Assembly: GCA_017470505.1 (NCBI GenBank)
Contig: JAFUYO010000023.1
Span: 1 to 39,020 of the forward strand
Source of the DNA: Butyrivibrio sp.
Lineage (GTDB): Bacteria > Bacillota > Clostridia > Lachnospirales > Lachnospiraceae
Reading direction: 5' to 3'
Length of the DNA: 39,020 nucleotides
Shown: positions 8,022-18,600 of the stretch, piece by piece
Position numbering within the stretch: position 1 is the first letter of the stretch
Layout of the letters: each line of letters begins with the position of its first letter
Notes under the pieces: generated by a model
Seen by the model: only the letters and a program-made list of their open reading frames with translations
The model's database searches: none
What the model was told of the DNA's origin: nothing
Made by a program: the position numbers and the translations under genes

Positions 8022-9845
8022 ATGGCAAAGAATGATGGAATTCTCGGAATTGACATACGGCACGGAAAGCTCTCCCTTTCAATCCTGAAGGGAGGCAAGG
8101 TCCAAAAATCAGTCTGGGCGGACATTCCGTCCAACATAGTGGACGACCACACGGTCCTGTCTGAAAAGCTCTTTTCCGAGTTCCTCAAGGAAAAGATGAA
8201 GGAGCACAAGATAAAGGCCAAGAAGGCCGCAGCTGTCATTGCGGACAGCGATCTTGTCATCAGAAGTCTTGAGATGCCGGAGATGGACGATGCGCAGCTG
8301 AAGCTCAACATACCGTTTGAGTTTGCGGATTACCTGCCCGAGGACATGAAGGACTACATCTTTGACTTTGTGAAAAGAGAAGATGAGCAGAAAAAAGCTC
8401 AGGGCAAGGTGGCTCTCATCGCCTATGCGGTCCCTATCGAGTATATCAGGAAGGTGGGGAACACCTTAAGACTTGCGGGGCTGAGGCTTGAGCGGGCGGT
8501 TCCTGAGACACTTGTGTATGAAGCTCTTTTGGCGCAGGCAGACAAGGGCGAGGACGGGCAAAAAGACATATGCCTTCTTGATATAGGCTCGAACCACATG
8601 AACATGCGTATGTTCAGGGACGGTGCGTACAGGCTCAGCCACATAATAGATGTCGGCGAGAACAGAATCATCCAGACGATAGCCGACGAGCTAAATGTTG
8701 ACGTCAATCTTGCCGAAACATATCTTAGAAGCAACTACCAGGAGTGCCAGAACAGCAGGGCAGCGTCGTCTGCCTACAAGGACATCTCCTTAGAAATCAT
8801 AAAGGGCCTCAATTACTACGATATGTCAGACATGACATCGCGCCTTAAGGACGTCGTGCTGTGCGGCCCGGGAGCTCTGACAGAGCCGCTCGTAATGCTC
8901 TTTCAGGAGAGAATTGACAAGTCGGTGTATACTGTACAGGAGCTCTTCAAAGAGTCAAACAGCGATCCTGCCATCAATGTGAGCTACGCGTCTGCTGCGG
9001 CCCTCATGTGCGTTGCAAACGGCGTTGGAATTGAGGAAAAGGCAGCCTACGCCGATGTGAAAAAGACCGACTGGAAGATCATCGCACTCGGAATAGTTGC
9101 AGCGATCGTTGCACTTGCATTTGGAATAAAAATCGGTATTATTGATAAGTATGACGCTCTGGCAAAGGCTCAGGCACGTGAAGCCGAGCTGCAGGAGAGG
9201 GTCACGGCGGACATGTTTTTCATACAGCAGGCGGACGAGCTCTCGCTCGAGTACTACCATTACACCTGGGATGACATGACCGAGGAGGAGAGAAGCAGAG
9301 TCAGCAGGGTTGAGGTTGCAAAGCTCGCTGACTTCATTGTGAGTCAGGGAGTGTCGGTGAGGTCTTTGAATCTCACAGATTCGACCCTCACTGTTGCGGT
9401 TACGGGAGACTCGCTCAACACCATGAGTAAGCTCTCGGCTGCGCTCACTGACCTTGATATAGTTGAGAGCTGCTCGCTGTCCACGGCGCAGAAAGAGAGC
9501 CCCGAGGATACACAGGTACAGGGCATTTCAGGAGTAGCTGCATCCGGCGGGGTGAGCTATTCGCAGGGCAGCACATCCGATGCGTCGGAGGATGGCAGTA
9601 CGGACAGGAGCGGAGATTTTAGTCGTGATAGTGAGTCCGGGGGCCGTAGCAGTTCCGGTCGGAACAATGATTCTGACAGCCGGGGCAATGCTTCAGAAGA
9701 CAACACAGATGCCGAAAATGGCGAAGAGGGCGAGGGAACCGAGGATGAGCTTGTACTTCCCGAGGTAGAGACCCATGACATAGTAAATGCTGAGATCAAA
9801 ATCTATCTTGCTGCGCGCAGTGCAGAGAATGGGGGAGGCGAGTAA
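8022..9845 (+). CDS. pilM: PilM-PilN fusion (actin-like cytoplasmic ring protein joined to membrane subunit)
   Basis: This 607-residue protein joins two pilus alignment proteins that are usually separate. Residues 1-345 are PilM-like: LGIDIRHGKLSLSIL at the start, a paired actin-fold layout, and CLLDIGSNHMNMRMF as the second phosphate-binding loop. A single membrane helix (about 352-372) is followed by a PilN-like periplasm-facing part (about 375-500) with a coiled-coil start. A Ser/Asp/Glu-rich disordered stretch (about 512-582) precedes a short end segment. I chose ATG 8022, which has AAGGGG 7 nt upstream and matches the PilM start; an in-frame ATG at 7974 would overlap pilD and add 16 unrelated residues. 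It overlaps pilO by one base. Family match for the PilM half is clear, while the PilN half rests on topology and position. Confidence 0.85.
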   Translation: MAKNDGILGIDIRHGKLSLSILKGGKVQKSVWADIPSNIVDDHTVLSEKLFSEFLKEKMKEHKIKAKKAAAVIADSDLVIRSLEMPEMDDAQLKLNIPFEFADYLPEDMKDYIFDFVKREDEQKKAQGKVALIAYAVPIEYIRKVGNTLRLAGLRLERAVPETLVYEALLAQADKGEDGQKDICLLDIGSNHMNMRMFRDGAYRLSHIIDVGENRIIQTIADELNVDVNLAETYLRSNYQECQNSRAASSAYKDISLEIIKGLNYYDMSDMTSRLKDVVLCGPGALTEPLVMLFQERIDKSVYTVQELFKESNSDPAINVSYASAAALMCVANGVGIEEKAAYADVKKTDWKIIALGIVAAIVALAFGIKIGIIDKYDALAKAQAREAELQERVTADMFFIQQADELSLEYYHYTWDDMTEEERSRVSRVEVAKLADFIVSQGVSVRSLNLTDSTLTVAVTGDSLNTMSKLSAALTDLDIVESCSLSTAQKESPEDTQVQGISGVAASGGVSYSQGSTSDASEDGSTDRSGDFSRDSESGGRSSSGRNNDSDSRGNASEDNTDAENGEEGEGTEDELVLPEVETHDIVNAEIKIYLAARSAENGGGE

Positions 9846-10504
9846 TGAACGTTTTTACCAGGGAATTTACTACAAGAGAGAAAGCCCTGCTCCTGGTTCT
9901 GGGAGTGATCGTTATTGCATCTCTCTATTACCTGTTTATCTTCCAGCCTGTAACTGACGGCATCAACAGAGCAGAGAGCAGCGCGACAGACCTCGAGTCA
10001 CAGCTGACGGTCCTCGATGCCAAGGTTGCGCAGATACAGAAGATGCAGAAGTCCATGGAGGAGTACGAGAACAGCGGACGAATTGAGAGCATCATGCCCA
10101 GCTACAGCGCGGGCAAGCAGGAACTGGTTTTCCTCAACAGCACGCTTGCATCCTCTGACGATTACTACGTTGGCTTTACCAACATCACAAGGGAAGGCAA
10201 CCAGATCAGGAGAGAGTTCTCCCTCCGCTTCACGGTAAAGACCTTCCAGGACGCCGAGGACATCATCAACATCTTAGAGCACAGCGACCTGCGGTGCCTC
10301 ATCAGCGACTTCAGCGTCAAGCCGATCGAGCAGAAGGAGTACGTTGAGACCGGCGCAATAGAAGCCAGCTGCGTTGCGACCTTCTACGAGACCATGTACG
10401 GCGGCGTGCCCGACGCGGAGCTCCCCGAGGACTCCAAGCAGCAGGATGAGGAAATCATCGGAACATATGAATATGAGTACGAGCCGGGGTCACTCTCGAA
10501 GTGA
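9845..10504 (+). CDS. pilO: PilO-like pilus alignment protein
   Basis: This 219-residue bitopic protein has a short cytoplasmic start, one membrane helix (about 14-34), a coiled coil (about 38-75, AESSATDLESQLTVLDAKVAQIQKMQ) and an alpha/beta domain (about 85-200), the standard PilO/GspM plan. PilO pairs with PilN through the coiled coil and links PilM to the rest of the machine. ATG 9845 overlaps the pilM-pilN stop (ATG within TAATG), so translation is probably coupled and the partners made in equal amounts. No PilP gene follows, as expected without an outer membrane. The acidic Glu/Tyr-rich tail (EEIIGTYEYEYEPG) is unusual. Confidence 0.85.
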   Translation: MNVFTREFTTREKALLLVLGVIVIASLYYLFIFQPVTDGINRAESSATDLESQLTVLDAKVAQIQKMQKSMEEYENSGRIESIMPSYSAGKQELVFLNSTLASSDDYYVGFTNITREGNQIRREFSLRFTVKTFQDAEDIINILEHSDLRCLISDFSVKPIEQKEYVETGAIEASCVATFYETMYGGVPDAELPEDSKQQDEEIIGTYEYEYEPGSLSK

Positions 10505-10557
10505 TCGCTTGCGGCTCAAAGGAGCATAAAACAGCAGTAGAAATGAGGAGTGGTACT

Positions 10558-12585
10558 ATGAAAAGAATACGCGGAGTGAGAGGACTTAGGATTGTTTCAA
10601 TGCTTGCTCTTGGAGGCCTGGTGGCGATGTGTTCACCCCGGGCTGTTTGCCATGTGAGAGCGTCGGAACCTGTGAAGTTCACCATATATCTTATGATTGA
10701 AGAGAACGGTTCTTTTGCGACCGACGATGATGGTGAATACATTCAGCTCTTTGACGAGAAAGGAAATCTGCTCGCCTATAACGACGATGTCAGGGCATAC
10801 CTTGAGTCACATTCTGATTCTCAGAGTAAAGCCAAGCTTGCGGCAAAGGAGCAGGAGTTCTACCTGATAGATGGGAAATTATACCTGGATGAGTCCGGAT
10901 CGATGGAGCTGAAAAATCTTTCACAGGTTATGCCTGTTTTATTCAAGTACGGCTCAATTGACTCAGGCTATACTCTTGAGGCGGACGACGGGACGGTGTA
11001 TATCAACCCCCTGGATGTCAATGGGGAGTCTGTTTATGTTGCGAGAGTTGGCGGAACCTATGAAAAGCTTCCTGCATTTACTATCGCTTCTGACGGTGAG
11101 ATAGGCTATCTCGAAAAGGGCTTTGTCGGAGAGGGAGACAACGAGGTTTCTTTCGTGTTTGACTCCAACTACTTCTACGATGAGTATTTGAATCAGCTCG
11201 AAAGCATCGATGGAGTCATACCTGATAATGACGATGAGAGCGCGCCTATGTTTACGGGATACTATGTATCAAACGGAGACGAGCGCAGGCAGTTTGTCGA
11301 CATTGACGGCTCTATTGTTCTCTCGGCTGAGGATTACAAGAATATAGCAGGCGCCGATGCAAGAGCGAAGGCTGAGTACTGCAACGTACTCACGCTTTCA
11401 GCAGAAGGTGCTGATTCACTGACCGTTTATTCAGATATCTACAACGGAAGTCTCTATGACGATTATCAGAGAACTTCTGATTTCGGATATATTGGAGGGG
11501 ATATTCTATCGCAGCTGTCGTATGACGAAGATGAAAACGCCGAGAGAGGTCATTTTGCGGGTTACTATCGCGACAACGACGAGGGCGAGGCAACCATACA
11601 GGTTGTTGATGGCTCCGGAAATGTGATTTCGGATAACATCGGAGTACTCGATGGAAATAAAGAGTACTTTGCGCGCTTTTACCATGTCCTGAGGGCTGAT
11701 GGAAACGATGAGGATACTGACATCTATTTTTCCGACGGAAAGGTATACAGCGATACTGAGCTTCAGAGCGAGATATCCAATATCAAAGATGTCATCGGAG
11801 ATCTTCCCGAAGATGAGGAAGAGGAAGTACATAGCGATGAGAAGGATATGGATGGCGTATCCAAGAAGTATTTCATAGGTTATTACTTCAGCTCTGACTT
11901 TGGCTCGGACAAAGACGGAGATTCTGAGGAAGAGGATGTGCTTCAGTCTGAGTATGACGAAGAAGAATTCGATCCCGCAGATGTAGAAATTGGAAAGGTT
12001 AAATTTGCAGACAGGGAAGGGAATATAGTATTCGACCCTGAGGATGCAGATATAGACGGAGATCACAGGATTTACCAGAACTTCTACACGGTAACAGTCT
12101 GGGATGACGGCGAAGTTGAGATAACAGAAGATGCCGATGAGGTCAAGGACGAGGTTAAGTTAGAAGAGCCTGAAGAGGTTGAGGAGATTATCGACGAAGT
12201 TGTTGAGGAAGAAGTCGTTGAGGAGATCACAGAGGAAGTTACTGATGAGACCACCGGCGGTGAAGGTGCGGCTGAGGGCGCCCAGGGCGAGGCAGACGGA
12301 ACTGAGGGAACAGATGTAACTGACGGTTCTGCTACTGACAAAACCACTGAGGAGTCTGATGAGTCTGAAGATAAGGAAAAAGGTGTAGAAGAGACAGCTA
12401 AGCCTACTGACAAGGATCAGACCGGTAACGAAGGCTCTGATTCCGGCGACGGCGGAAATGGTGACGGTGGAAACGGTGACGGCGGAAACAGTGATGGAGA
12501 AGGCGGCGTCACAGAAGACAGCGCGGCTGCAGCCACAACTGAGGCACCTGCGGAGATCCCGGCAGCGGAAAATGACGGAGAATAA
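10558..12585 (+). CDS. Large acidic secreted protein of the pilus operon, function unknown
   Basis: I do not recognise this 675-residue protein as a named family. I chose ATG 10558 (GAGGAG upstream, then MKRIRGVRG and a hydrophobic stretch ending near CHVRAS), which gives a Sec signal peptide; the longer GTG start at 10501 has no ribosome site and overlaps pilO. The body has three similar units beginning with an F/Y-x-GYY motif near residues 232, 332 and 438, spaced about 100 residues, each followed by a VDxDGSI-like strand pattern. These resemble the FxGWY repeats of Listeria-Bacteroides/InlB-B domains, also abundant in the next gene. The last ~170 residues are low complexity: Glu/Val/Asp, then GDGGN repeats, then Ala/Glu/Thr. 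No LPxTG or membrane anchor is visible. Its place between pilO and the giant pilin suggests a partner of the pilus, which is inference. Confidence 0.7.
   Translation: MKRIRGVRGLRIVSMLALGGLVAMCSPRAVCHVRASEPVKFTIYLMIEENGSFATDDDGEYIQLFDEKGNLLAYNDDVRAYLESHSDSQSKAKLAAKEQEFYLIDGKLYLDESGSMELKNLSQVMPVLFKYGSIDSGYTLEADDGTVYINPLDVNGESVYVARVGGTYEKLPAFTIASDGEIGYLEKGFVGEGDNEVSFVFDSNYFYDEYLNQLESIDGVIPDNDDESAPMFTGYYVSNGDERRQFVDIDGSIVLSAEDYKNIAGADARAKAEYCNVLTLSAEGADSLTVYSDIYNGSLYDDYQRTSDFGYIGGDILSQLSYDEDENAERGHFAGYYRDNDEGEATIQVVDGSGNVISDNIGVLDGNKEYFARFYHVLRADGNDEDTDIYFSDGKVYSDTELQSEISNIKDVIGDLPEDEEEEVHSDEKDMDGVSKKYFIGYYFSSDFGSDKDGDSEEEDVLQSEYDEEEFDPADVEIGKVKFADREGNIVFDPEDADIDGDHRIYQNFYTVTVWDDGEVEITEDADEVKDEVKLEEPEEVEEIIDEVVEEEVVEEITEEVTDETTGGEGAAEGAQGEADGTEGTDVTDGSATDKTTEESDESEDKEKGVEETAKPTDKDQTGNEGSDSGDGGNGDGGNGDGGNSDGEGGVTEDSAAAATTEAPAEIPAAENDGE
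12445..12504 (+). repeat. 15-bp in-gene tandem repeats (GDGGN units)
   Basis: About four imperfect copies of a 15-bp unit encode Gly-Asp-Gly-Gly-Asn, in frame near the end of the acidic protein. Copy number could vary without shifting the frame. Confidence 0.7.
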
Positions 12586-12632
12586 TTACTGAAAGAGAAT
12601 GCGGATATATATCTTTCAGAGGGAGAAATATT

Positions 12633-15600
12633 ATGAGTATTGTCAAATCTGTTTTTACCAGAAAAAAACGACATAGAAGAGGTTTCACGCTTGTTGAACT
12701 CTTGATGGTTGTTCTGATAATTGGTATCCTTTCCGGAATTACAGCGGTAGGGTCTGTTGTGATGTACAGAAATATGAAACAGACACAGCTGGATAAAACG
12801 GCGGAGACAATATTCCACGCAGCTCAGGACAGACTCAGTGAATTATATGCCTATGGCAAGGAGAGTGAGGTTGAGTTTGACGATGCCAGCCTGTCCATGT
12901 CGGTATCGACCGGTGAAGAAGGTAAGAGTGCGAAAGTCCTGTTTGTAACCCGCGATGTAATCGATAATTCAAGTTATAGTACTGAGGCTCGTAATGCTGC
13001 GCGCATCATTATGGGCGACGATACAGTAAATGCTGATGTTTTCAGTAATTCCTGGATTGTTGAATATCAGCCTGAGACCTGCCGTGTGCTCAACGTTATC
13101 TATACTGACAAGGAAGGCACCGGACTCGGAAGCTTTGGGAGAAACATCAATGCTCTCACACCGATGGCTGACCTGATAGAGGATCTTCAAGACCATGCTT
13201 TTTCATCCCGTAGGTATAAATATGGCTGGTATGGTGAAGGGACCCCTATTGTCACGGAAGTTAAGCAGATAGGTAACACCTCTGTAGATGTCGACATAAT
13301 CAATGAAGAGAATCTTTATGCTCACGTAAAGGTTTCCATCGGCTGGGAAGATGATCTGACATCAACTGAGATTTCGAAGTTCCTTGAGAACAAGTCATTA
13401 ACCCTGCGGATCCAGGACGCTGATGCGGCATCTTCATCTGCTGCATACAAGGATTTTGTGATACCTGCAAAAGGTCTTTTCCTGTCACATGATACAACGC
13501 TTACAAATGCCGGTGGTTATTACAATGCCAAGTCCGATGCTGATGCAGGGTCAGGTGTTAACTATGTTACGAATAAATATCTGACGGCATCGTTTGATAT
13601 GCTGCTGGACAGCTTGAGCGCAGGCGCATTTACAGGCAGTAACACACTAAAAACCTTTGATGGATATGGCACAGGTATCACTCCCGGTAGTAACTTCTAT
13701 CTGATAGCTACGGTGGCGAGCACTGATGGCTCCACACCAACTGTACAGGACTATGACGTTGATAACAGCCTGTTTGCAGGGTATGCGGCAGGTACCGCTA
13801 AAAAAGCATATATTGAGTACGGAAGACATCTTCAGAATGTCGCAAGAGCACAGATAACAGACTTTAATGCTATCCAGATTGCTGACCTTGACTTTGGTCT
13901 GGTTACTACAGTTGCAAGAGACACTAATCTCGATGAATTCAATAAATACTGGGCTTCTGTCTATCCGGATGTAGATGGATTTACAATTTATACACCCGAA
14001 AATTCAGATAAGCTTTTAACATATGATGGTCAGAACCATGTTATCAAGAATATCAAGATAAACAGGACGACTGCGGACGGAAAAAACTCCGGAATATTCG
14101 GAGATCTGTCTAAACTCAGCAGTGTCAGGAATGTAATTATTACCGGCGATAATGAGAACAGCACGAAGGTGAGCGCTGCCGCTACTGAGGCAGTAGGAAT
14201 GTTCGCTGCAAAGCTAACCGGAATATCAAATCTTGAGATCACAAAGTGCTACGTAAATAAGGTAAGCGTAGACGGTGCATCAACGACTTCTCTTGGAGGA
14301 TTTATCGGAGAAATTTCTGCATCGGTATCATCTGCAACGATTACAGACTGCGCAATGATGTCAGTAAGCGCAGGAGCAACTACGCGTGGAAAATATTCAG
14401 GCGCATTTGCAGGTAAGGTTGCAGGTAAGATTGACGGCACTTTTACCGGAACAAATCTCTATGCCTTTGGTGGAACGGTTAAGGCGTCCGAAGCTTCAGG
14501 CGGCCTTATCGGCTATTCGGATGCCGCACCTGTGTACTTTACTATCAGCGGATGTAAGGTATCCGGGACGGAGGTAACTGCATCATCAGGTAATGCAGGT
14601 GGTATTATCGGAAATGCCAACAATACAACAATCACGCTTAACGCTGATTGTGCTGCTGCGGGCTGCACGATCAGGTCGGCAGGTGGAAATGCAGGCGGAC
14701 TGGTTGGCGGCGCGTACGGCTTGCTCTATATTACTGATTCTGAGTGCTATATGCCCACTTTGTCAGACAGTGCGGTAGTTGCAGGAAAGGTCAGCCAGGA
14801 ATTTGCAAAAGCCATCGGACTTACGGAAGCGACCGGAGAGACAAACGTTACATATGATAATCTTCATACACTGAATGTATTTAAGTATGTCAGTGAATTG
14901 AAAACAGCAGCAGCGGTTTCGGAACTTAAATGGATCAGCGGCAGTCAAAATGCCGGTGGTCTGGTTGGTGTTTCTTCAAAGGATATTACTGTTAAGCATT
15001 CATTTGCATCCGGAGTGCTTTCATCATCTGCGAATGCAGGCGGAGCTGTAGGATCGACGAGTGGAAAACTTTCTGCAGTAGGTTCTTATGCAGATTTCTA
15101 TATTTCAGGGAAAAAAGTAGGTGGATTTGTGGCTGCCTGTGACGAGGCATCTACATTTGACACAAGCTATACGGCAGGTTTCCTTGTAGGAACTGCTGAC
15201 ACAGCAGGTGGTTTTGCGCCTGTACAGGTCGGAAATATCTCCAATTCCTACAGTGTGTTTAACTTTGATGATGTAAGTAATTCCACTCTGTTTGCTGGAA
15301 ATGCAGAAGAAGACGAAGAGCATACGCTCGATACAAATGGAACTGTAGCCAACTATCCTGACGTAGATGAGCATCATTATTATCCCGTAGCACTCAGCTC
15401 TTTAGGCAAGGCATACTATGTTTACTCTTCAACAGATTTTGATGTAGACAATGAAAATGCTGTGGTTATTACAGCAGCAGAGCTTGCAAATAATATGAAT
15501 GAGGACGGGGTAACACTCCTGTCGGCAAGCGGAACAGATAATGCACACTTTGTTAAAGGGCAGGGAACCGGAAATACAGCGCCATATTTGATGGCGTCAT

Positions 15601-18600
15601 TCCTTGGCGATAAGCTGCATAATTATCCTTTCCCGACTCTTACCTGTGATAAGTTTGTTGGCAGTACTGCATCTACCACTGTTCTGAAGCACTACAACGA
15701 CTGGCTCATAATTGATGACAGCAAATACAGTATAGAGCTGTGGTATATGGTGTACGATGAGAATCTTGGCGGCCTTAAGACTAATGTTACCGGTGTCGGA
15801 CCTACCGGCATGAAGTACATAAAGAGAGTAAAGGCTGTGCCTGTAACAATTAATGGTCAGACTGAGTATCAGATAAATGCCGGAACTCGAAACAGCTTCA
15901 GCGGATACAAGTTTGTTGGATACTTTGACCCTGTTACTGCGTCAAAGCCTCTGACTGCATCGAGTGCTTTTGACAGAACAAAGAAAATGGATTACCTGTA
16001 TTCAGGTATTTCAAATAAGATTACCAAGAAAATGAAGACCGGCGACATTATTCTGCAGACATCCATAACACGGAATAATACCTTCGGGGTTACGTGCGCA
16101 GATCACGCGAAGATCTTTGAGAAAGATAAGTCAAGCACTTATACATCCACCAGAAGATTATACGCTGTATACAGGTACAATAAGCCTTACACAGTGTCTC
16201 TTTCCTTTGTGGAATATGAACTTCCTGAAGCTGACGCCAAGACAGAGTCAAGGACACTTCAGCAGATTTATAATGGCTCAAAACTGGCTCCTGTTCAGAC
16301 CTTTGAGGTTATCTACAAAGAGCCTGGCAGGTCTAATTATCCAAACCTTGCTTCTGACGAGGAAGTGACGCAGGACTATATAGCTGAGAAGCAGCTTTTC
16401 GATCAGTACAAGGCCAGTGGGGATAAGACTGCCTACGAGAGTGCTTTGGCTGCGCTTGAGGCCCAGAGGTCAACTGCGAACCAGGTGATAACCAGGTCTG
16501 TGCCCAACTATACAGAGGCCGGATATGATCTGTTTGATATCGACAGATTGTATACAAACAAGTTGGTTACATCAGAATATCGCGATAACGTAAAGGCTAA
16601 GCCTGTATACACTATGGTCAGAATCAGCCCGGATACCAAAGACCCTGATGGTAATGATATTGAGTACAAGGACAGGTGCCTTAAGATTGAGGCTCGTGAT
16701 GACAATAAGATCAGTATGTCTACTAATAAGGCGTATCAGTATGTCGTTGTATACAATACAAATAGGGCAAGGCAGACCCTGAATCTGGTATTCAGAAATA
16801 CTGAGCCTGTTGAGGATGGAACGGTTCCGATTGTAAACAGTCATGATGATTTGAGTGCTGATCTTGCTGAAAGAGAGTTCATGATTGATTCGTCGAATAC
16901 GTACATGGTTAGAGTAAGTGGTAGGGGATTCACGGATAAAGGGTTATTCTTAGATGATTTGATGAAGAAGGAGAGCCATCCTAGTTTTACTGGTTTTGAG
17001 CTAAATACTGCTGATTCAACGTATGTTCATTCATCAGACGGAACCGAAACTGTTACGTTGTATTATGATCGGTCTAAGTATGTGCTTTCATTTAGATTGA
17101 ACGATTCCGGAGAGACTCCAAAGGAAAAATACTATGACAGTGAAGACAGACCTGAGGTAGTTGATCTGTATTATCGTCAGGAGTATCAAGGAAAGCTTTG
17201 GGAAATAGCATCAACGGATATTGAGGTGACTATATCCGGCAATAATACATCTGATTTGAGGAATTCTAATAATATTCAAATAGGGACTATAACAAGCTAT
17301 GGCGGGTATTATTATTGGAGAAGGGAACGAAGCTTTGGCAGCTATGAGGAATTGGAAGATTATATACGAACAGGATATGATGAGGATTCTGGCGTTTTTA
17401 CGCTGCTATTTTACTATGATGATGGTGATTATTATTGGGATGATTACAGCTGGTCTAAAACAGGAGGAGACTATACTTACGCATTTAACAGGAGCGGTTT
17501 TTTCCTTTCCGGTTTTAAGTATTATCATGAGGATAGTGATGGTTCTGAGCATTTTAACGGGAGATCTTATTCATATGCAGGTGAAGTGAAGACAGTTAAT
17601 GATATTCTGACTATGCCTGCCGGTAACGTTATGGTAGAGCCCATATGGACACAGGATCCGAAGCATCTAAGAGTTGAGATCTATTACCAGAGCGCATATG
17701 ATGACGTAAGTGCAGAGGATCCAAATAAAGAATATGAGTTCTACAATGCTATGACATACGATGTTACAAATGGCGTTGCGACCACAAGGAATAGAAATAA
17801 AATATCTATATCCGCATTGGTTGCGAGCGTAAATAAGAGCCTTGTAGACTATCTCGAGCCATATTTTGCTGCGGGAGATTTTTATAAGAGAACTGAGCAT
17901 AACCTTACAGGAACAGGGTTTAACCCGTATGTCTCAAACGAAGCAAATTCAGTGAGATATGGTTATCCACATGATAGCGGAAATGACACAATGGTGGTTG
18001 CGCTTTACTATGATCGTGCACCGGTTGAATATAGGTTCCACTTTACTACAAGCGATTATGGATTTAACTCCGATAATGTTAGATATAATATCCGTTCACA
18101 ATGGGGCGATTTTGTATCCCTTAGCGATCTTTATAATTATTCTGGCAATGATGCTGAACATTTGGCGTTGAAGAATGAATTAATTAACAAAACAGGCGAG
18201 TATGTTGCAGTTGGAAAACATGCGAAGGTAAAGGTTGTTAACGATAATCATTCAGTTGTGGCGAATACAACCATTGATTATGGCGGCGTTAATGGTACCA
18301 GATATCGTACAATATCAGTAAATAGTAATAATAGTAGTGTAAAATTTGGGACAACAATATATTATCAATCGCTTTACGGAGCACCTGCAGTATTTTCATC
18401 GGATAATTCCAGTTTGATTCCATATTGGTATTGCTATATGGGAAAGAGTGATCCTGAGATATTGCAAAGATATATAATTGGTGGTTCTACTGCCTATGGA
18501 GGCGCTACCTATTATAATGACTTTAGTTTACAGTATTTTGCTGATATTAGTACTGATACGGCGAGCCTGAGTAAGGATTTGTATCCTTATTACCCACCGG

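Noticed and set aside
10501-10557. Longer GTG start for the acidic protein
   Set aside because: No ribosome site, overlaps pilO, and would bury the signal peptide. ATG 10558 fits better.
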